Positions 45,424 to 53,924 of a stretch of DNA of 64,000 bases are shown here, piece after piece. Within the stretch, counting starts at the first letter, position 1; every line of letters starts with the position of its first letter. Under the pieces are notes generated by a model. The model made no database searches. It was given only the letters and a program-made list of their open reading frames with translations, and was not told where the DNA came from. This DNA comes from Clostridium vitabionis (GTDB lineage: Bacteria > Bacillota > Clostridia > Lachnospirales > Lachnospiraceae): the NCBI RefSeq assembly GCF_015351765.1, contig NZ_JADKQA010000004.1:226509-290508 (forward strand), written 5' to 3'. The translations under genes and the position numbers were made by a program.

Positions 45424-46066
45424 CGATCAGCGCATCGCGCGGGAATATATGGAAAACGTTGTGCGTGGAAGTGAAGGTTACCGGCTGATGGGCAGTCTCA
45501 CCAGAGCGGACATGGCTGCCGCCGTCTGCCGGCGGAGCGCAGTGGAATTGGTGATTATGGATGTCTGTACCCACGGAAGAAAAGACGGCATCGACGCCGC
45601 CGCGGAGCTGCGGGAGCAATTTCCGAAGCTCAAAATCATCGTTGTCACGTCCATGCCGGAGGAGAGCTATGTCAAGCGGGCGAAGGCGGCGGGAGTGGAC
45701 AGCTTCTGGAACAAGGAGACAAGCCCAGAGGAGCTGGTCACCGTAATGGACGCCACCATGCAGGGCAGGCGGATCTGGCCCGGCGAAACGCCTGCGGTAA
45801 AGCTCGGCATCGCGACGAGCACAGAATTGACGGAGACGGAGATCAGGGTCCTGCGGATGGTCTGCGAGGGGCTGGAATACAGCGAGATCGCCGAAGAGCT
45901 GCACTATACCAGGGACAATGTGAAGTATCACATCCGCAATATCCTGCAGAAGACAGGTTACGCGAACAAAACCCAGCTGGCGATTGCCGTGACCGGTAAG
46001 CGCTTCATCATCCCCAGGCTCTTCGACGAGCAGGAAGATTCGGGGGAAAACCCCATCACTTTGTGA
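45401..46066 (+). CDS. NarL/LuxR-family response regulator
   Basis: The start is ATG 45401 (MTKVLVVDDQ) with GGGGGTG upstream. The 221-residue protein has a receiver domain: acidic pocket Asp8/Asp9, phospho-acceptor Asp54 (VIMDVC), Lys105. It ends with a LuxR-type helix-turn-helix (LTETEIRVLRMVCEGLEYSE, HYTRDNVKYHIRNILQK). It is co-transcribed with the two upstream signalling genes and closed by a strong terminator. A NarL-type inverted repeat 70 nt downstream, ahead of the DUF6935 gene, is a possible binding site. Confidence 0.9.
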   Translation: MTKVLVVDDQRIAREYMENVVRGSEGYRLMGSLTRADMAAAVCRRSAVELVIMDVCTHGRKDGIDAAAELREQFPKLKIIVVTSMPEESYVKRAKAAGVDSFWNKETSPEELVTVMDATMQGRRIWPGETPAVKLGIATSTELTETEIRVLRMVCEGLEYSEIAEELHYTRDNVKYHIRNILQKTGYANKTQLAIAVTGKRFIIPRLFDEQEDSGENPITL

Positions 46067-46084
46067 AGTTTCTTTGCCTTTATG

Positions 46085-46117
46085 TCCGGTTTTGATGGTA
46101 AACCGGATATTTTTTTG
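46085..46117 (+). terminator. Terminator of the signalling operon
   Basis: TCCGGTTT (46085-46092) and AAACCGGA (46100-46107), 7-nt loop, then TATTTTTTTG. Confidence 0.9.
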
Positions 46118-46134
46118 CAAAAAGCGCAATAATT

Positions 46135-46177
46135 TACCTACATGGGTAGGGAAAAGGAGAGACTGTTCCGGTACAAT
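46135..46177 (+). promoter_or_regulatory. Candidate NarL-type operator and promoter
   Basis: TACCTACATGGGTA (46135-46148) is two inverted NarL-like heptamers. A TACAAT -10 lies at 46172-46177 with no -35. The operator centre would be near -42 from a start at about 46184, where class II activators bind. Confidence 0.45.
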
Positions 46178-46275
46178 CCAGATAATCATGGGGGACTGGC
46201 ATTTGGTGCAGAATCACAAGCCAAAGGATCCCATCGGTCCAGTTTCGCCTTTTCTTGTATCTATTGGGGGTGCTT

Positions 46276-46833
46276 ATGCGCTTTTTTATGCAGTTTCAAA
46301 AACAGATTCAAGATGTGTTGAAGTCCGGCGCCTGGAATCGGGAAAGTCAGAAGGAGACCTTTGCCTTCACCGCATTGCCGGAGAATGTCGGACAGATGAA
46401 AAGCCTGCCGGAGGCTGCGCTGGACACACCATTCCAGACGGCGGCACTGACGGTATGCGCCCTGTGCGCCTTTGCCGCTTCCCCAGAGGCCGGCGCCGGG
46501 ATGCTGGACTTCCTTCGGGGTTCCCGCCCGCTCACCTGGCTGGACATTTCCTGTCTCGAGGAGGATTTTCGGGACGGGCGGGCATGGATCCCCTTTTCCT
46601 ATTTTGCCGGGGCATTGCCGGAGAATCACTATTCCCCCGATCAACCGTACTCGCTGGCTGTCTTCTCGGATGAGTACTCCTTTGATGGCCAGGGAAATGC
46701 GCGGCTCTATCTCACGAGCGGTGGCGCGGAAAAACCGCGGCATGTCAGGCTGAAACAAACGGGAGACGGGAAATGGCATCTCTGGGAGCAGTATCTTCTG
46801 GCCGATATCCGCAAGCCGGAGATATCAGGCTGA
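46276..46833 (+). CDS. DUF6935-like protein
   Basis: The start is ATG 46276 (MRFFMQFQKQ) behind GGGGG. The 185-residue protein has no signal peptide or membrane segment. The features I recall from DUF6935 proteins are a helical N half (LDTPFQTAALTVCALCAFAA), DISCLEEDF, IPFSYFAGALPENHYSPDQP and the C-terminal VRLKQTGDGKWHLWEQ. The function is unknown. It is a single gene behind a possible NarL-type operator, so it may be the main target of the adjacent signalling system. Confidence 0.65.
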   Translation: MRFFMQFQKQIQDVLKSGAWNRESQKETFAFTALPENVGQMKSLPEAALDTPFQTAALTVCALCAFAASPEAGAGMLDFLRGSRPLTWLDISCLEEDFRDGRAWIPFSYFAGALPENHYSPDQPYSLAVFSDEYSFDGQGNARLYLTSGGAEKPRHVRLKQTGDGKWHLWEQYLLADIRKPEISG

Positions 46834-46925
46834 GTCTGCCGCTGTCATAGCGCACATATCATCCGCTGTGGAGGTATGAGCGCTATTTTTTTCATTTGTA
46901 TGGCGATGCTTCCATTCGTCCGGGA

Positions 46926-46955
46926 TTGCCATCCGGGCTGCTTCTCCGCTATAAT
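46926..46955 (+). promoter_or_regulatory. Promoter of the alpha/beta hydrolase gene
   Basis: TTGCCA (46926-46931), 18-nt spacer, TATAAT (46950-46955), 39 nt ahead of the start. Confidence 0.65.
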
Positions 46956-46994
46956 GGGGTCAGTAAAAAATCTGCAGAAGGACAGGAGGAGCCG

Positions 46995-47807
46995 ATGGCT
47001 GATCAGTATCCCGCGCTTCCCGAGGAAGCAAAGAAAAATCTCTGGGGAAATGCTGCCCTGCATATGCTCTGGGCATGTGCCGCAGACCCGCGTTTCAGTT
47101 ACCGGGTGCACATCCCGGACGAATATCTGGAAAAAGACCGCCAGGAGCTCGGGCTTCTTGTTTTCATTCACGCTACAGGCTGTTCCGTGGAGTATTTTCT
47201 GCGTGCGGCGTCCGGCTGGGCGGCGGAACACCATCTTGCACTGATGGCGCCGGTATTTCCCAGCGGAATCCTCGACCGCGGCGACTTCAACGCTTACAAG
47301 GACCTGGTCGGCGGAGGCATCCGCTATGACCTTGTGCTGTCCGCCATGCTGGAGGAGATGGGGAAACGCTATCCGGGCATTCAGACAAGAAAATTCCTCC
47401 TTTTCGGGCACTCCGGCGGCGGGATGTTCGCCAACCGCTTCCTGTTTGTTCATCCGGATAGGGTCCGTGCCGCGGTGATCAGTGCGCCGGGAAGGCCGAC
47501 CTTGATCAGCGAGGAGGAAGACTACGGCTGGGGGATCCGCAATTTCCGCGAGGTCTTTGACAAGCCGTTCGATCTCCCCGCCGTGCGGCAGGTGCCGGTA
47601 CATGTCCTTGTCGGAGAAAACGACAATAAATTTATCGGGGAGAACCGGTACGGCAATAACCGGCTCGACCGGATGAAAAACTTTGCCGCAAACCTCAAAG
47701 CCGCGGGTGTCGCCGCCGATCTTGAGATCATCCCGGGCATCGGCCACATCGACGGCGCGGAGGAGAGAATTGCCGCCGCAGAGCGGTTTTTTGAGCAATT
47801 TCTTTGA
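46995..47807 (+). CDS. Alpha/beta hydrolase, esterase/depolymerase-like
   Basis: The start is ATG 46995 (MADQYPALPEE) behind AGGAGG. The 270-residue protein has the nucleophile elbow GHSGGG, an oxyanion-type strand LLVFIHATGCS, a likely acid in VLVGENDNKF and the catalytic His in GIGHIDGA. There is no signal peptide, so it acts in the cytosol. It resembles poly-hydroxyalkanoate-depolymerase/esterase-like hydrolases; the substrate is unknown. It has its own promoter and is followed by the CatA-like gene, which carries a separate promoter. Confidence 0.82.
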   Translation: MADQYPALPEEAKKNLWGNAALHMLWACAADPRFSYRVHIPDEYLEKDRQELGLLVFIHATGCSVEYFLRAASGWAAEHHLALMAPVFPSGILDRGDFNAYKDLVGGGIRYDLVLSAMLEEMGKRYPGIQTRKFLLFGHSGGGMFANRFLFVHPDRVRAAVISAPGRPTLISEEEDYGWGIRNFREVFDKPFDLPAVRQVPVHVLVGENDNKFIGENRYGNNRLDRMKNFAANLKAAGVAADLEIIPGIGHIDGAEERIAAAERFFEQFL

Positions 47808-47808
47808 G

Positions 47809-47864
47809 TAAAAGAGCCGGAAAACGCGGTATAATGAAGCCATCCTATCGATTGCAGGAGGTTT
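47809..47864 (+). promoter_or_regulatory. Promoter/5' UTR module, second copy
   Basis: It matches 42671-42726 at about 45 of 52-56 positions, including TATAAT (47830-47835), CCATCCTATCGAT and AGGAGG. No clear -35. Confidence 0.6.
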
Positions 47865-47868
47865 GCGT

Positions 47869-48534
47869 ATGGGAGATTTTCCTGCGTATCAAGTCATTGA
47901 CCTGGCAAAATGGCCCAGGCGGGAACATTTTGCCTATTACCGGGACCAGATCCGGTGCGGCTATTCCCTGACCTCGCGGATGGATGTGTCCGAAATGCTG
48001 GCATATTCCCGGAGAAGCGGCAGGCGCTTTTACGGCTGCTTTCTCTATGCGGTTTCGCGGACCGTGAACAGCATGGCATCCATGCGAATGATGATCCCGC
48101 CGGAGGGAGGTGCCGGCGTCTGGGAGAACGTGCACCCGAGCTTCACGATCTTCCATGAGGATGATCACACGTTCAGCGATCTCTGGATGGAATACTCGGA
48201 GGATTTTGACGCCTTCTACCGGGAATTTGTCCGGGTGGTAGAAGTATACGGGAAAAATCACGGCATCAAGGCCAGAACAGGCCAGCCGGCGAACTTTTTC
48301 TGCGCAAGCTGCGCGCCCTGGATTGATTTCGACGGCTATTCCACCTGGGTTGCCGGGAGCGACGAACCGGCACTTTTCCCGATCATCACCTGCGGGAAAT
48401 ATGTGGAGGAGCCCGGGGGTGCCACACGCATGCCGGTGAACCTCACGATCTCCCACGCGGCGGCGGACGGCTGGCATGTGGGAGTATTCTTTTCGAGGCT
48501 TGAGGGAAATTTCGCGGCTTTCCGGGAGAGATAG
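47869..48534 (+). CDS. CatA-like O-acyltransferase
   Basis: The start is ATG 47869 behind AGGAGG. The 221-residue protein has the CAT fold pattern: DLAKWPRREHFAYY at the N terminus, FYGCFLYAVSRTVN, and SHAAADGWH near the C terminus. The last corresponds to the HHxxxDG active site, with the catalytic His196 and Asp200 kept and the first His replaced by Ser. It probably transfers an acetyl group from acetyl-CoA to a small molecule. Many chromosomal CatA-like proteins do not give chloramphenicol resistance, so none is claimed. Confidence 0.82.
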   Translation: MGDFPAYQVIDLAKWPRREHFAYYRDQIRCGYSLTSRMDVSEMLAYSRRSGRRFYGCFLYAVSRTVNSMASMRMMIPPEGGAGVWENVHPSFTIFHEDDHTFSDLWMEYSEDFDAFYREFVRVVEVYGKNHGIKARTGQPANFFCASCAPWIDFDGYSTWVAGSDEPALFPIITCGKYVEEPGGATRMPVNLTISHAAADGWHVGVFFSRLEGNFAAFRER

Positions 48535-48636
48535 CCGCTATGCCGGGCACCCGCGAGGCAGATTTCGCTTGCCGCTATGCCGGTGCGGGGTCAAAAGCCA
48601 GTTCGCGGAAAGGCAGAAAGAAGGAAAAATCAAATC

Positions 48637-49752
48637 ATGGAACGAAGCAGTCAGATTATCCGCACGAGCCTGATCGGCATCGGGGCGAATCTTTTTCTTG
48701 CCGCCTTTAAGGCGGCGATCGGCGTTTTGTCGAATTCCATCGCCATCACGATGGACGCCGTCAACAACCTGAGCGACGCGATGTCCTCGCTGATCACCAT
48801 CCTGGGGACAAAACTGGCGGCGAAGCAGCCGGACCGCAAACACCCGCTGGGCTATGGGCGGGTGGAGGATCTGAGCGCGACGGTGATTTCCGTCATCGTC
48901 CTCTACGCGGGCGTCACCTCGCTCATCGAGTCTGTCAAGAAGATCATCCATCCGGAGACAGCGGACTATGCCGCGGTCTCTCTGGTGATCATCGCCGTTG
49001 CCGTCCTGGTCAAAATTGGTCTCGGCCTCTATGTGCAGAAGATGGGGAAGAAGACCGATTCGGACGCCCTGATCGCTTCCGGCAAGGACGCCATGTTCGA
49101 TGCGGTCATAAGCGCGTCAACCCTTGCCGCGGCGCTCATTTACCTGTGCTCCGAGATCAGCCTGGAAGCATGGCTCGGCGCGGCGATTTCCCTGCTGATC
49201 GTGAAATCCGGCGTGGAGATGCTCCGGGATACGATCAGCAAAATTCTCGGCGAGCGGGTGGATAAGGATCTGGCGCTCGGCATCAAATCGGCGATCAGCG
49301 CGTTTCCGGAGGTTCTCGGGACGTACGACCTGATCATTCACAATTATGGGCCGAACCTGCAGGTCGGTTCGGTGCACATCGAGCTCCCGACCGACATGAC
49401 CGTCGCGCAGCTCGCGGCTCTGGAGTACCGGATTGAGGCGGAGGTATTTGACAAATACCGGGTTGTCCTGACCGGAATCTCCGTCTACGCGGTGGATCCG
49501 GACAATCCCGAGGGACAGAAAATACACCGGGATATCCGGGATATCGTGGAGAGCTATCCGGAGATTGCCAGTATGCACGGATTTTACATTGACCTGAAGG
49601 AGAAGGAGCTCCGGTTCGACATCGTCCTCCGTCTGGGAGCCGGCTCCCGGGAGAGGCAGAAGGAGATTTATGCGGACATCCGGCGCCGTGTTGAGGAGCG
49701 CTGTCCGGGGTATCATATCCAGATCAACGTGGATTACGATATCTCCGACTGA
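48637..49752 (+). CDS. Cation diffusion facilitator (CDF) metal transporter
   Basis: The start is ATG 48637 (MERSSQIIRTSLIG), with AAGGA upstream. The 371-residue protein has six membrane segments. Metal-site acidic residues lie in TMDAVNNLSDAMSS and DAMFDAVISAS, and the loop HPLGYGRVEDL is typical. The cytoplasmic domain (from ~210) has VGSVHIELP and ends DYDISD. CDF proteins export divalent metals such as Zn, Fe, Mn or Co against protons. The ion is not predictable by eye. It is ~100 nt after the CatA-like gene on the same strand. Confidence 0.9.
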   Translation: MERSSQIIRTSLIGIGANLFLAAFKAAIGVLSNSIAITMDAVNNLSDAMSSLITILGTKLAAKQPDRKHPLGYGRVEDLSATVISVIVLYAGVTSLIESVKKIIHPETADYAAVSLVIIAVAVLVKIGLGLYVQKMGKKTDSDALIASGKDAMFDAVISASTLAAALIYLCSEISLEAWLGAAISLLIVKSGVEMLRDTISKILGERVDKDLALGIKSAISAFPEVLGTYDLIIHNYGPNLQVGSVHIELPTDMTVAQLAALEYRIEAEVFDKYRVVLTGISVYAVDPDNPEGQKIHRDIRDIVESYPEIASMHGFYIDLKEKELRFDIVLRLGAGSRERQKEIYADIRRRVEERCPGYHIQINVDYDISD

Positions 49753-49879
49753 TCCCTTGGGAAAATGCCCATATCCGGGATCCCTGCCGCCGGCTTTGCC
49801 GCAGCGTAAAGGTATCGGCATTCCGGGTTCCGGCAGGTTCCCGGAGCACATTCGGGGCGCCTGCCCCGGGGAGGAAGTT

Positions 49880-51316
49880 TTGAGGAAGAGAATGCGTTCC
49901 CCGCTCCTGGCGGGGATTCTGGCAGCAGGAGCTCTGGCTGTGGGGGTTCTTGCGGCGGCCGGGTGCGGAAACAGCGCGCCGGTGGGAAAAACCGAGAGCA
50001 GCGCGGCGGAGAGCCCGGCGGAGATGTGCGGAAGCGGCGCGGGTGAGGCAAATGCCGCCGGCGCGGAGCTTGCCGGATCGGACACGCGGAAGATCATCGC
50101 CGAGGCGCAGGGGATGGAACTCCAGGAGATCGCAGAAAAGGCGATCCGGGAATCCGGCGGCAGCACATTCCGGGGGATCGGCACCGACAGCCGGGCGGCC
50201 CTCGCGATGCGGAATTTTGTGAAATACCTGCAGACGCTGGATCCGGCGTACAGCGCGGAGACGGAGTGGTACACGATGTCTGTGCCGTCGGCGGTGAGCG
50301 CGCTGGGCGGCGATCTCGCGGATGGCGCGGGCGCGAAGTATTCCGTGGCCATTCTCCAGGATATGAACCGGGTGAACCGGGAACTCGCCGACCCGTCACT
50401 GCTGGACACCTTCATCCCGAAAACCTGGGCGGAGGATCTGGGCACGGAGCCGGAGAGCTACCGGGGGTATCTCACGCTCATGACCTCGGTCAAGCCTTTT
50501 CTTTTGAACAGCGCCGGCGGTGCCGTATCCGCCAACTGCTGGGATTTTGCGGCGGATTCTGTGCATCTGATGATGGCTGATGCGGATCATGAGACAGTCA
50601 ACCGGAATTTCCTCCTTCTCCTCACCAGGGACAGCTATGCGGCGAAGCTCCGCGAGGCGTTTGCCGCGTTGGATGACGGGACGAAGGCGGTTCTCCAGCC
50701 GGAGATCGACAGCGCGGCGGCGGAGGCCTCGAAGCTCGGCCTCGGCGAGGACGGGCGGTATGCGCTCGCCTATATCCGCCGGCTTCTCGGTTCGGCGGAT
50801 GTCCGGGACGCCGACGGCCCCATCTGTGATACCCTGGCGGGAAATGACGCTGCCGGCGCTTCTGCCCTGATCGCCTATGATACGCTCCGGGCAGTGGAGG
50901 AATCCTCGTCAAAGTCGGTGAAAAATATTTCCGTCGCCGCCTATGGGGACGGCTACCAGGGGATCGGCGGCTTCACGTACACGAAGAACCTGTTTGTCAG
51001 CGACAGAGCGCCGCTTCCGTGGACAGCGTGCGCATTTGCCGCCTGGGTCAGCGCGACGCCGGACGGCTTCTCCGCCTTCGGGCGCGATATCGGGGCTTAC
51101 GCCGCGGACACCGCGGTTGCGCACGAAAACGAGAATACTTACACGCTCCGCACCGGCGGCGTCAATGAGAGCGGGGAGGATGAATTCCCGGCCAAGGACG
51201 ACCGCGGCCTCTCCTTCTGGGAGACCGGGGGAAATGCCGTGGCGGAGGATCTCCAGGAGATCCGCGCCGCGGAGGAGAGCTGCGGGGCATGGCTTGACGG
51301 CGTCCTGGGGAAATAA
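49880..51316 (+). CDS. Lipoprotein of unknown function
   Basis: A TTG at 49880 follows GGGGAGGAAG at good spacing; ATG 49892 is an alternative. The 478-residue protein has a signal peptide with lipobox LAAAGC and an Ala/Ser/Glu-rich linker to ~residue 70. The rest is a large soluble region (QEIAEKAIRESGG, FVKYLQTLDPAY, NSAGGAVSANCWDF, GYQGIGGFTYTKNLF). I do not recognise the family; the size and fold impression are like extracellular solute-binding proteins, but there is no transporter gene beside it. It should be anchored outside the membrane. Confidence 0.6.
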   Translation: MRKRMRSPLLAGILAAGALAVGVLAAAGCGNSAPVGKTESSAAESPAEMCGSGAGEANAAGAELAGSDTRKIIAEAQGMELQEIAEKAIRESGGSTFRGIGTDSRAALAMRNFVKYLQTLDPAYSAETEWYTMSVPSAVSALGGDLADGAGAKYSVAILQDMNRVNRELADPSLLDTFIPKTWAEDLGTEPESYRGYLTLMTSVKPFLLNSAGGAVSANCWDFAADSVHLMMADADHETVNRNFLLLLTRDSYAAKLREAFAALDDGTKAVLQPEIDSAAAEASKLGLGEDGRYALAYIRRLLGSADVRDADGPICDTLAGNDAAGASALIAYDTLRAVEESSSKSVKNISVAAYGDGYQGIGGFTYTKNLFVSDRAPLPWTACAFAAWVSATPDGFSAFGRDIGAYAADTAVAHENENTYTLRTGGVNESGEDEFPAKDDRGLSFWETGGNAVAEDLQEIRAAEESCGAWLDGVLGK

Positions 51317-51339
51317 CCAGGAAGATCAGTGCTCTGCAT

Positions 51340-51413
51340 AAGCAAATTTGCTAAGTTCGAACTGCGCTCACGCTTGTCCTCGTTAAGTGGCTGGTTATTG
51401 TTAAGTGCTCTGC
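51340..51413 (-). repeat. Interspersed element, copy B (inverted)
   Basis: It is 74 bp and matches the reverse complement of 63160-63233 at 71 of 74 positions. A second AGTGCTCTGC (51329-51338) abuts its outer end. It lies between two convergent genes. Confidence 0.85.
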
Positions 51414-51447
51414 TAAAAAGAGAACCGGCGGCAACGGCGCTTTCGCG

Positions 51448-52446
51448 TCACTGCGGCCGGTTCTTTAAGAATACGCCGATGCTGGCGAGGAACGGGAAGA
51501 AATAGGTGGCGATCCGGAAGAGGAACATCACCGATGCCGCCGTCCCGGCTCCCAGGATCGGGGAAAAGATATACAGGTAAGACACCTCGGTGGAACCCAG
51601 GCCGGAGACGCTCGGAAGCACGCCGGTGAGGAGCTGCATGATCGCGGTAAGCCCGACACTCCGGAAAAAGGAGAGCGTCCCGATGCCGATGCCCCGCAGG
51701 CAGAACCAGGTGATCGCGTACATCGCGGAGAGCTTCAGCAGGTGAAGGAGGATGGCTTCAAGGATCACCAGGGGTCGGCGGAATACCCGGTCGGAGGCCA
51801 TGTAGAGATCGTTCAGCCGGAGAATCCAGGCGCTTTTCCGCTCCTTCCAGACACCCCTTGCCGGGATCAGGCCTAGGAGCCTGGCGACAAGATGCCGGAA
51901 GCCCAATTTCCCTGTGAGCAGGAGAACCAGGCCGGCGATGATCACCGCGGTGAGGAGAAAGCCTGCCCAGAGGACGGCAGCCTCTACGGTGTCGCCGGTG
52001 AGGCTGCTCCGCGTAAGAAAACAGGCGAACAGGACAAGCGCCGCGTAGATCAGGATCGAGGCCTTCTGGAAAATGTAATGGATGGTTAAAAGGCCGAGAC
52101 CGACTGCCCAGTCCGCCCCGTAACGGGCGAGATAGCTCAGCTGCAGCGGAAAACTCCCGGCGGAGGCCGTGGCTACCCTGCCGAAGATCTCAAGCCAGCT
52201 TAAAGGAAGGCATGCAGGCAGCGTAAGATCCGGCCACTCCGGCTTCAGCAGCGCGTAGTACGCGCAGCCGTCAAAAAACTGATAAACCAGTTCCAGGGAA
52301 AGGATCATCAAAAGAAACAGCGGGGAGACCGCTCTGAGGGAGTCTGCGATTGCCCCGCTGTTTTTTCTGAAAACCAGGAAAAGCGCCCCGATCACCAGAA
52401 GATAGGCGCCGATCCTGAGGATCAGCGATAATCTCTTATTGCTCAA
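51448..52446 (-). CDS. YbhN-type flippase-like membrane protein (LPG synthase TM family)
   Basis: The 332-residue protein starts at a TTG. It has about eight hydrophobic segments and the family pattern: YQFFDGCAYYALLKPE, LPLSWLEIFGRVATASAGSF and LTGVLPSVSGLGSTEVSYLYIF. The family is related to the flippase domain of lysyl-phosphatidylglycerol synthase (MprF). No aminoacyl-transferase domain is attached. It lies 20 nt after the radical SAM gene, so the two are probably one operon. A role in moving a modified lipid is inferred. Confidence 0.82.
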   Translation of the reverse strand: MSNKRLSLILRIGAYLLVIGALFLVFRKNSGAIADSLRAVSPLFLLMILSLELVYQFFDGCAYYALLKPEWPDLTLPACLPLSWLEIFGRVATASAGSFPLQLSYLARYGADWAVGLGLLTIHYIFQKASILIYAALVLFACFLTRSSLTGDTVEAAVLWAGFLLTAVIIAGLVLLLTGKLGFRHLVARLLGLIPARGVWKERKSAWILRLNDLYMASDRVFRRPLVILEAILLHLLKLSAMYAITWFCLRGIGIGTLSFFRSVGLTAIMQLLTGVLPSVSGLGSTEVSYLYIFSPILGAGTAASVMFLFRIATYFFPFLASIGVFLKNRPQ

Positions 52447-52466
52447 GATGCATCACTTCTTTGTTT

Positions 52467-53924
52467 TCATGCTGTTTTCCTGCTGCCCTGTGTTTCATCC
52501 ACGCCGCCAGTTTTCCCGGCAGCTTCCTCTGCGTTGGCCTTTTCGGCAGCTTCCTTCGCCTTCTCCTCATTGAGGGCTTTTTTGCCGTTTTTGGAATTCT
52601 CCCACAGCTCCTTGGCTGCCGGCGCCCAGGTCTTTGCGTACTCGTCGCATTTTGCGCACAGATGGTCCGCGGATTCCGGCGACTGCAGGTCGGTAGACTT
52701 TGCGCCGGTCTCCTTCACCATCTTCCGGAGCATATCCGGATTTTCCAGCATCGGGCAAGGCCGCAGCATGTTCTTGTTGAACGGCTGGTTGTCGTGATAA
52801 GCCATGAAGATCGGGGAGCGGAGCGCGTCCAGGAGCGACATCTCGCGGATGTTCGCGTTGGAGTAGTGGATAAATACGCACGGGTCGACATCGCCGTTCG
52901 CGTTGATGTGCAGGTAGCGGCGTCCTCCGGCGACACAGCCGCCGATGTACTCGCCATCGTTCTGGAAGTCGATCGCGAACAGTGGCTTCTCGGCGCGGTA
53001 CTTGCGGATCCTGCGGTAAGCCTCGATTCTCTGATCCTTCGTCGGGAGAAGGTCCGGGGTGGCGTCATTTCCCACCGGCATATAGTGGAAATACCAGATG
53101 AAGTACACGCCCTGCTCCACCAGCATGTCAAAGTATTCCTCCGAGGTGATGGAGTCGAAATTTGCCTTCGTGTAGCAGGAGGAAATACCGTAAACCAGCC
53201 CTCTCTCCCGGAGGAGCTTCATGGCGTGCAGCACGCGCTCAAAAGCGCCGGTGCCGCGGCGGCCGTCGGTGGCCTTCTCGAAGCCCTCGAGGGAGATCGC
53301 CGGGATAAAGTTCTTCACGCGCAGCATATCGTCCGCAAACTTCTCATCGATCAGCGAGCCGTTCGTGAAGGACAGGAAAATGCAGTCCGGGTGCATTTCG
53401 CACAGGCGGATCAGGTCGGCCTTGCGGACGAGCGGCTCGCCGCCGGTGTAGATGTAGAAATACACGCCCAGCTCCTTGCCCTGCCGGATGATGCTGTCGA
53501 TCTCCTCCAGGGAGAGGTTCAGGCGGTTGCCGTACTCGGCAGCCCAGCAGCCGGTACAGTGGTAATTGCAGGCGCTTGTCGGGTCCAGAAGGATCGCCCA
53601 CGGGATATTGCAGCCGTATTTCGCCCGAGCGGCCTCCTGCTTCTGCCAGCCGGAGAGGCCGGCGTTGATGAAGAAGTTGACGGCGATGGTCTTGGTGACG
53701 TCCTTGTTCGTCTCCTGGAGGATATGCTTTGTGATGAAGGTGTGGTATGGGCTGTCCTTATCCTCGATGACCTTGCGGACCATAGCTCTCGCCGGGCCGA
53801 GTTTTCCTCCGGAGAAGCGGTCCGCCCAGTCCATGATTTTCGGCAGGTTCTTCTCCGGGTCAGCGTAGATATAGTCGACCATTTTTTCCAGGCCGAGCTT
53901 TTCAAGTTCTTCCTTTGCGTTCAT
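52467..53924 (-). CDS. Radical SAM protein with SPASM-like C-terminal cysteines
   Basis: The 485-residue protein has a ~105-residue helical N-terminal domain, then the radical SAM motif CNYHCTGC (C119, C123, C126) and YIYTGGEPL. Additional cysteines follow in GGCVAGGRRYLHINANGDVDPC, CPMLE and CAKC, placed like auxiliary cluster ligands. The last ~40 residues are Ala/Glu/Lys-rich. SPASM-type enzymes often modify peptides or lipids and sugars; no precursor peptide gene is seen nearby. It overlaps the DUF308-like gene by 23 nt and precedes the flippase gene. Confidence 0.85.
   Translation of the reverse strand: MNAKEELEKLGLEKMVDYIYADPEKNLPKIMDWADRFSGGKLGPARAMVRKVIEDKDSPYHTFITKHILQETNKDVTKTIAVNFFINAGLSGWQKQEAARAKYGCNIPWAILLDPTSACNYHCTGCWAAEYGNRLNLSLEEIDSIIRQGKELGVYFYIYTGGEPLVRKADLIRLCEMHPDCIFLSFTNGSLIDEKFADDMLRVKNFIPAISLEGFEKATDGRRGTGAFERVLHAMKLLRERGLVYGISSCYTKANFDSITSEEYFDMLVEQGVYFIWYFHYMPVGNDATPDLLPTKDQRIEAYRRIRKYRAEKPLFAIDFQNDGEYIGGCVAGGRRYLHINANGDVDPCVFIHYSNANIREMSLLDALRSPIFMAYHDNQPFNKNMLRPCPMLENPDMLRKMVKETGAKSTDLQSPESADHLCAKCDEYAKTWAPAAKELWENSKNGKKALNEEKAKEAAEKANAEEAAGKTGGVDETQGSRKTA

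Noticed and set aside
47869..48534. Chloramphenicol resistance
   Set aside because: Only the fold and active-site motif are seen; CatA-like chromosomal proteins often lack this activity.
49880..51316. Definite ABC substrate-binding protein
   Set aside because: The size is suitable, but no known motif or adjacent permease/ATPase supports the label.
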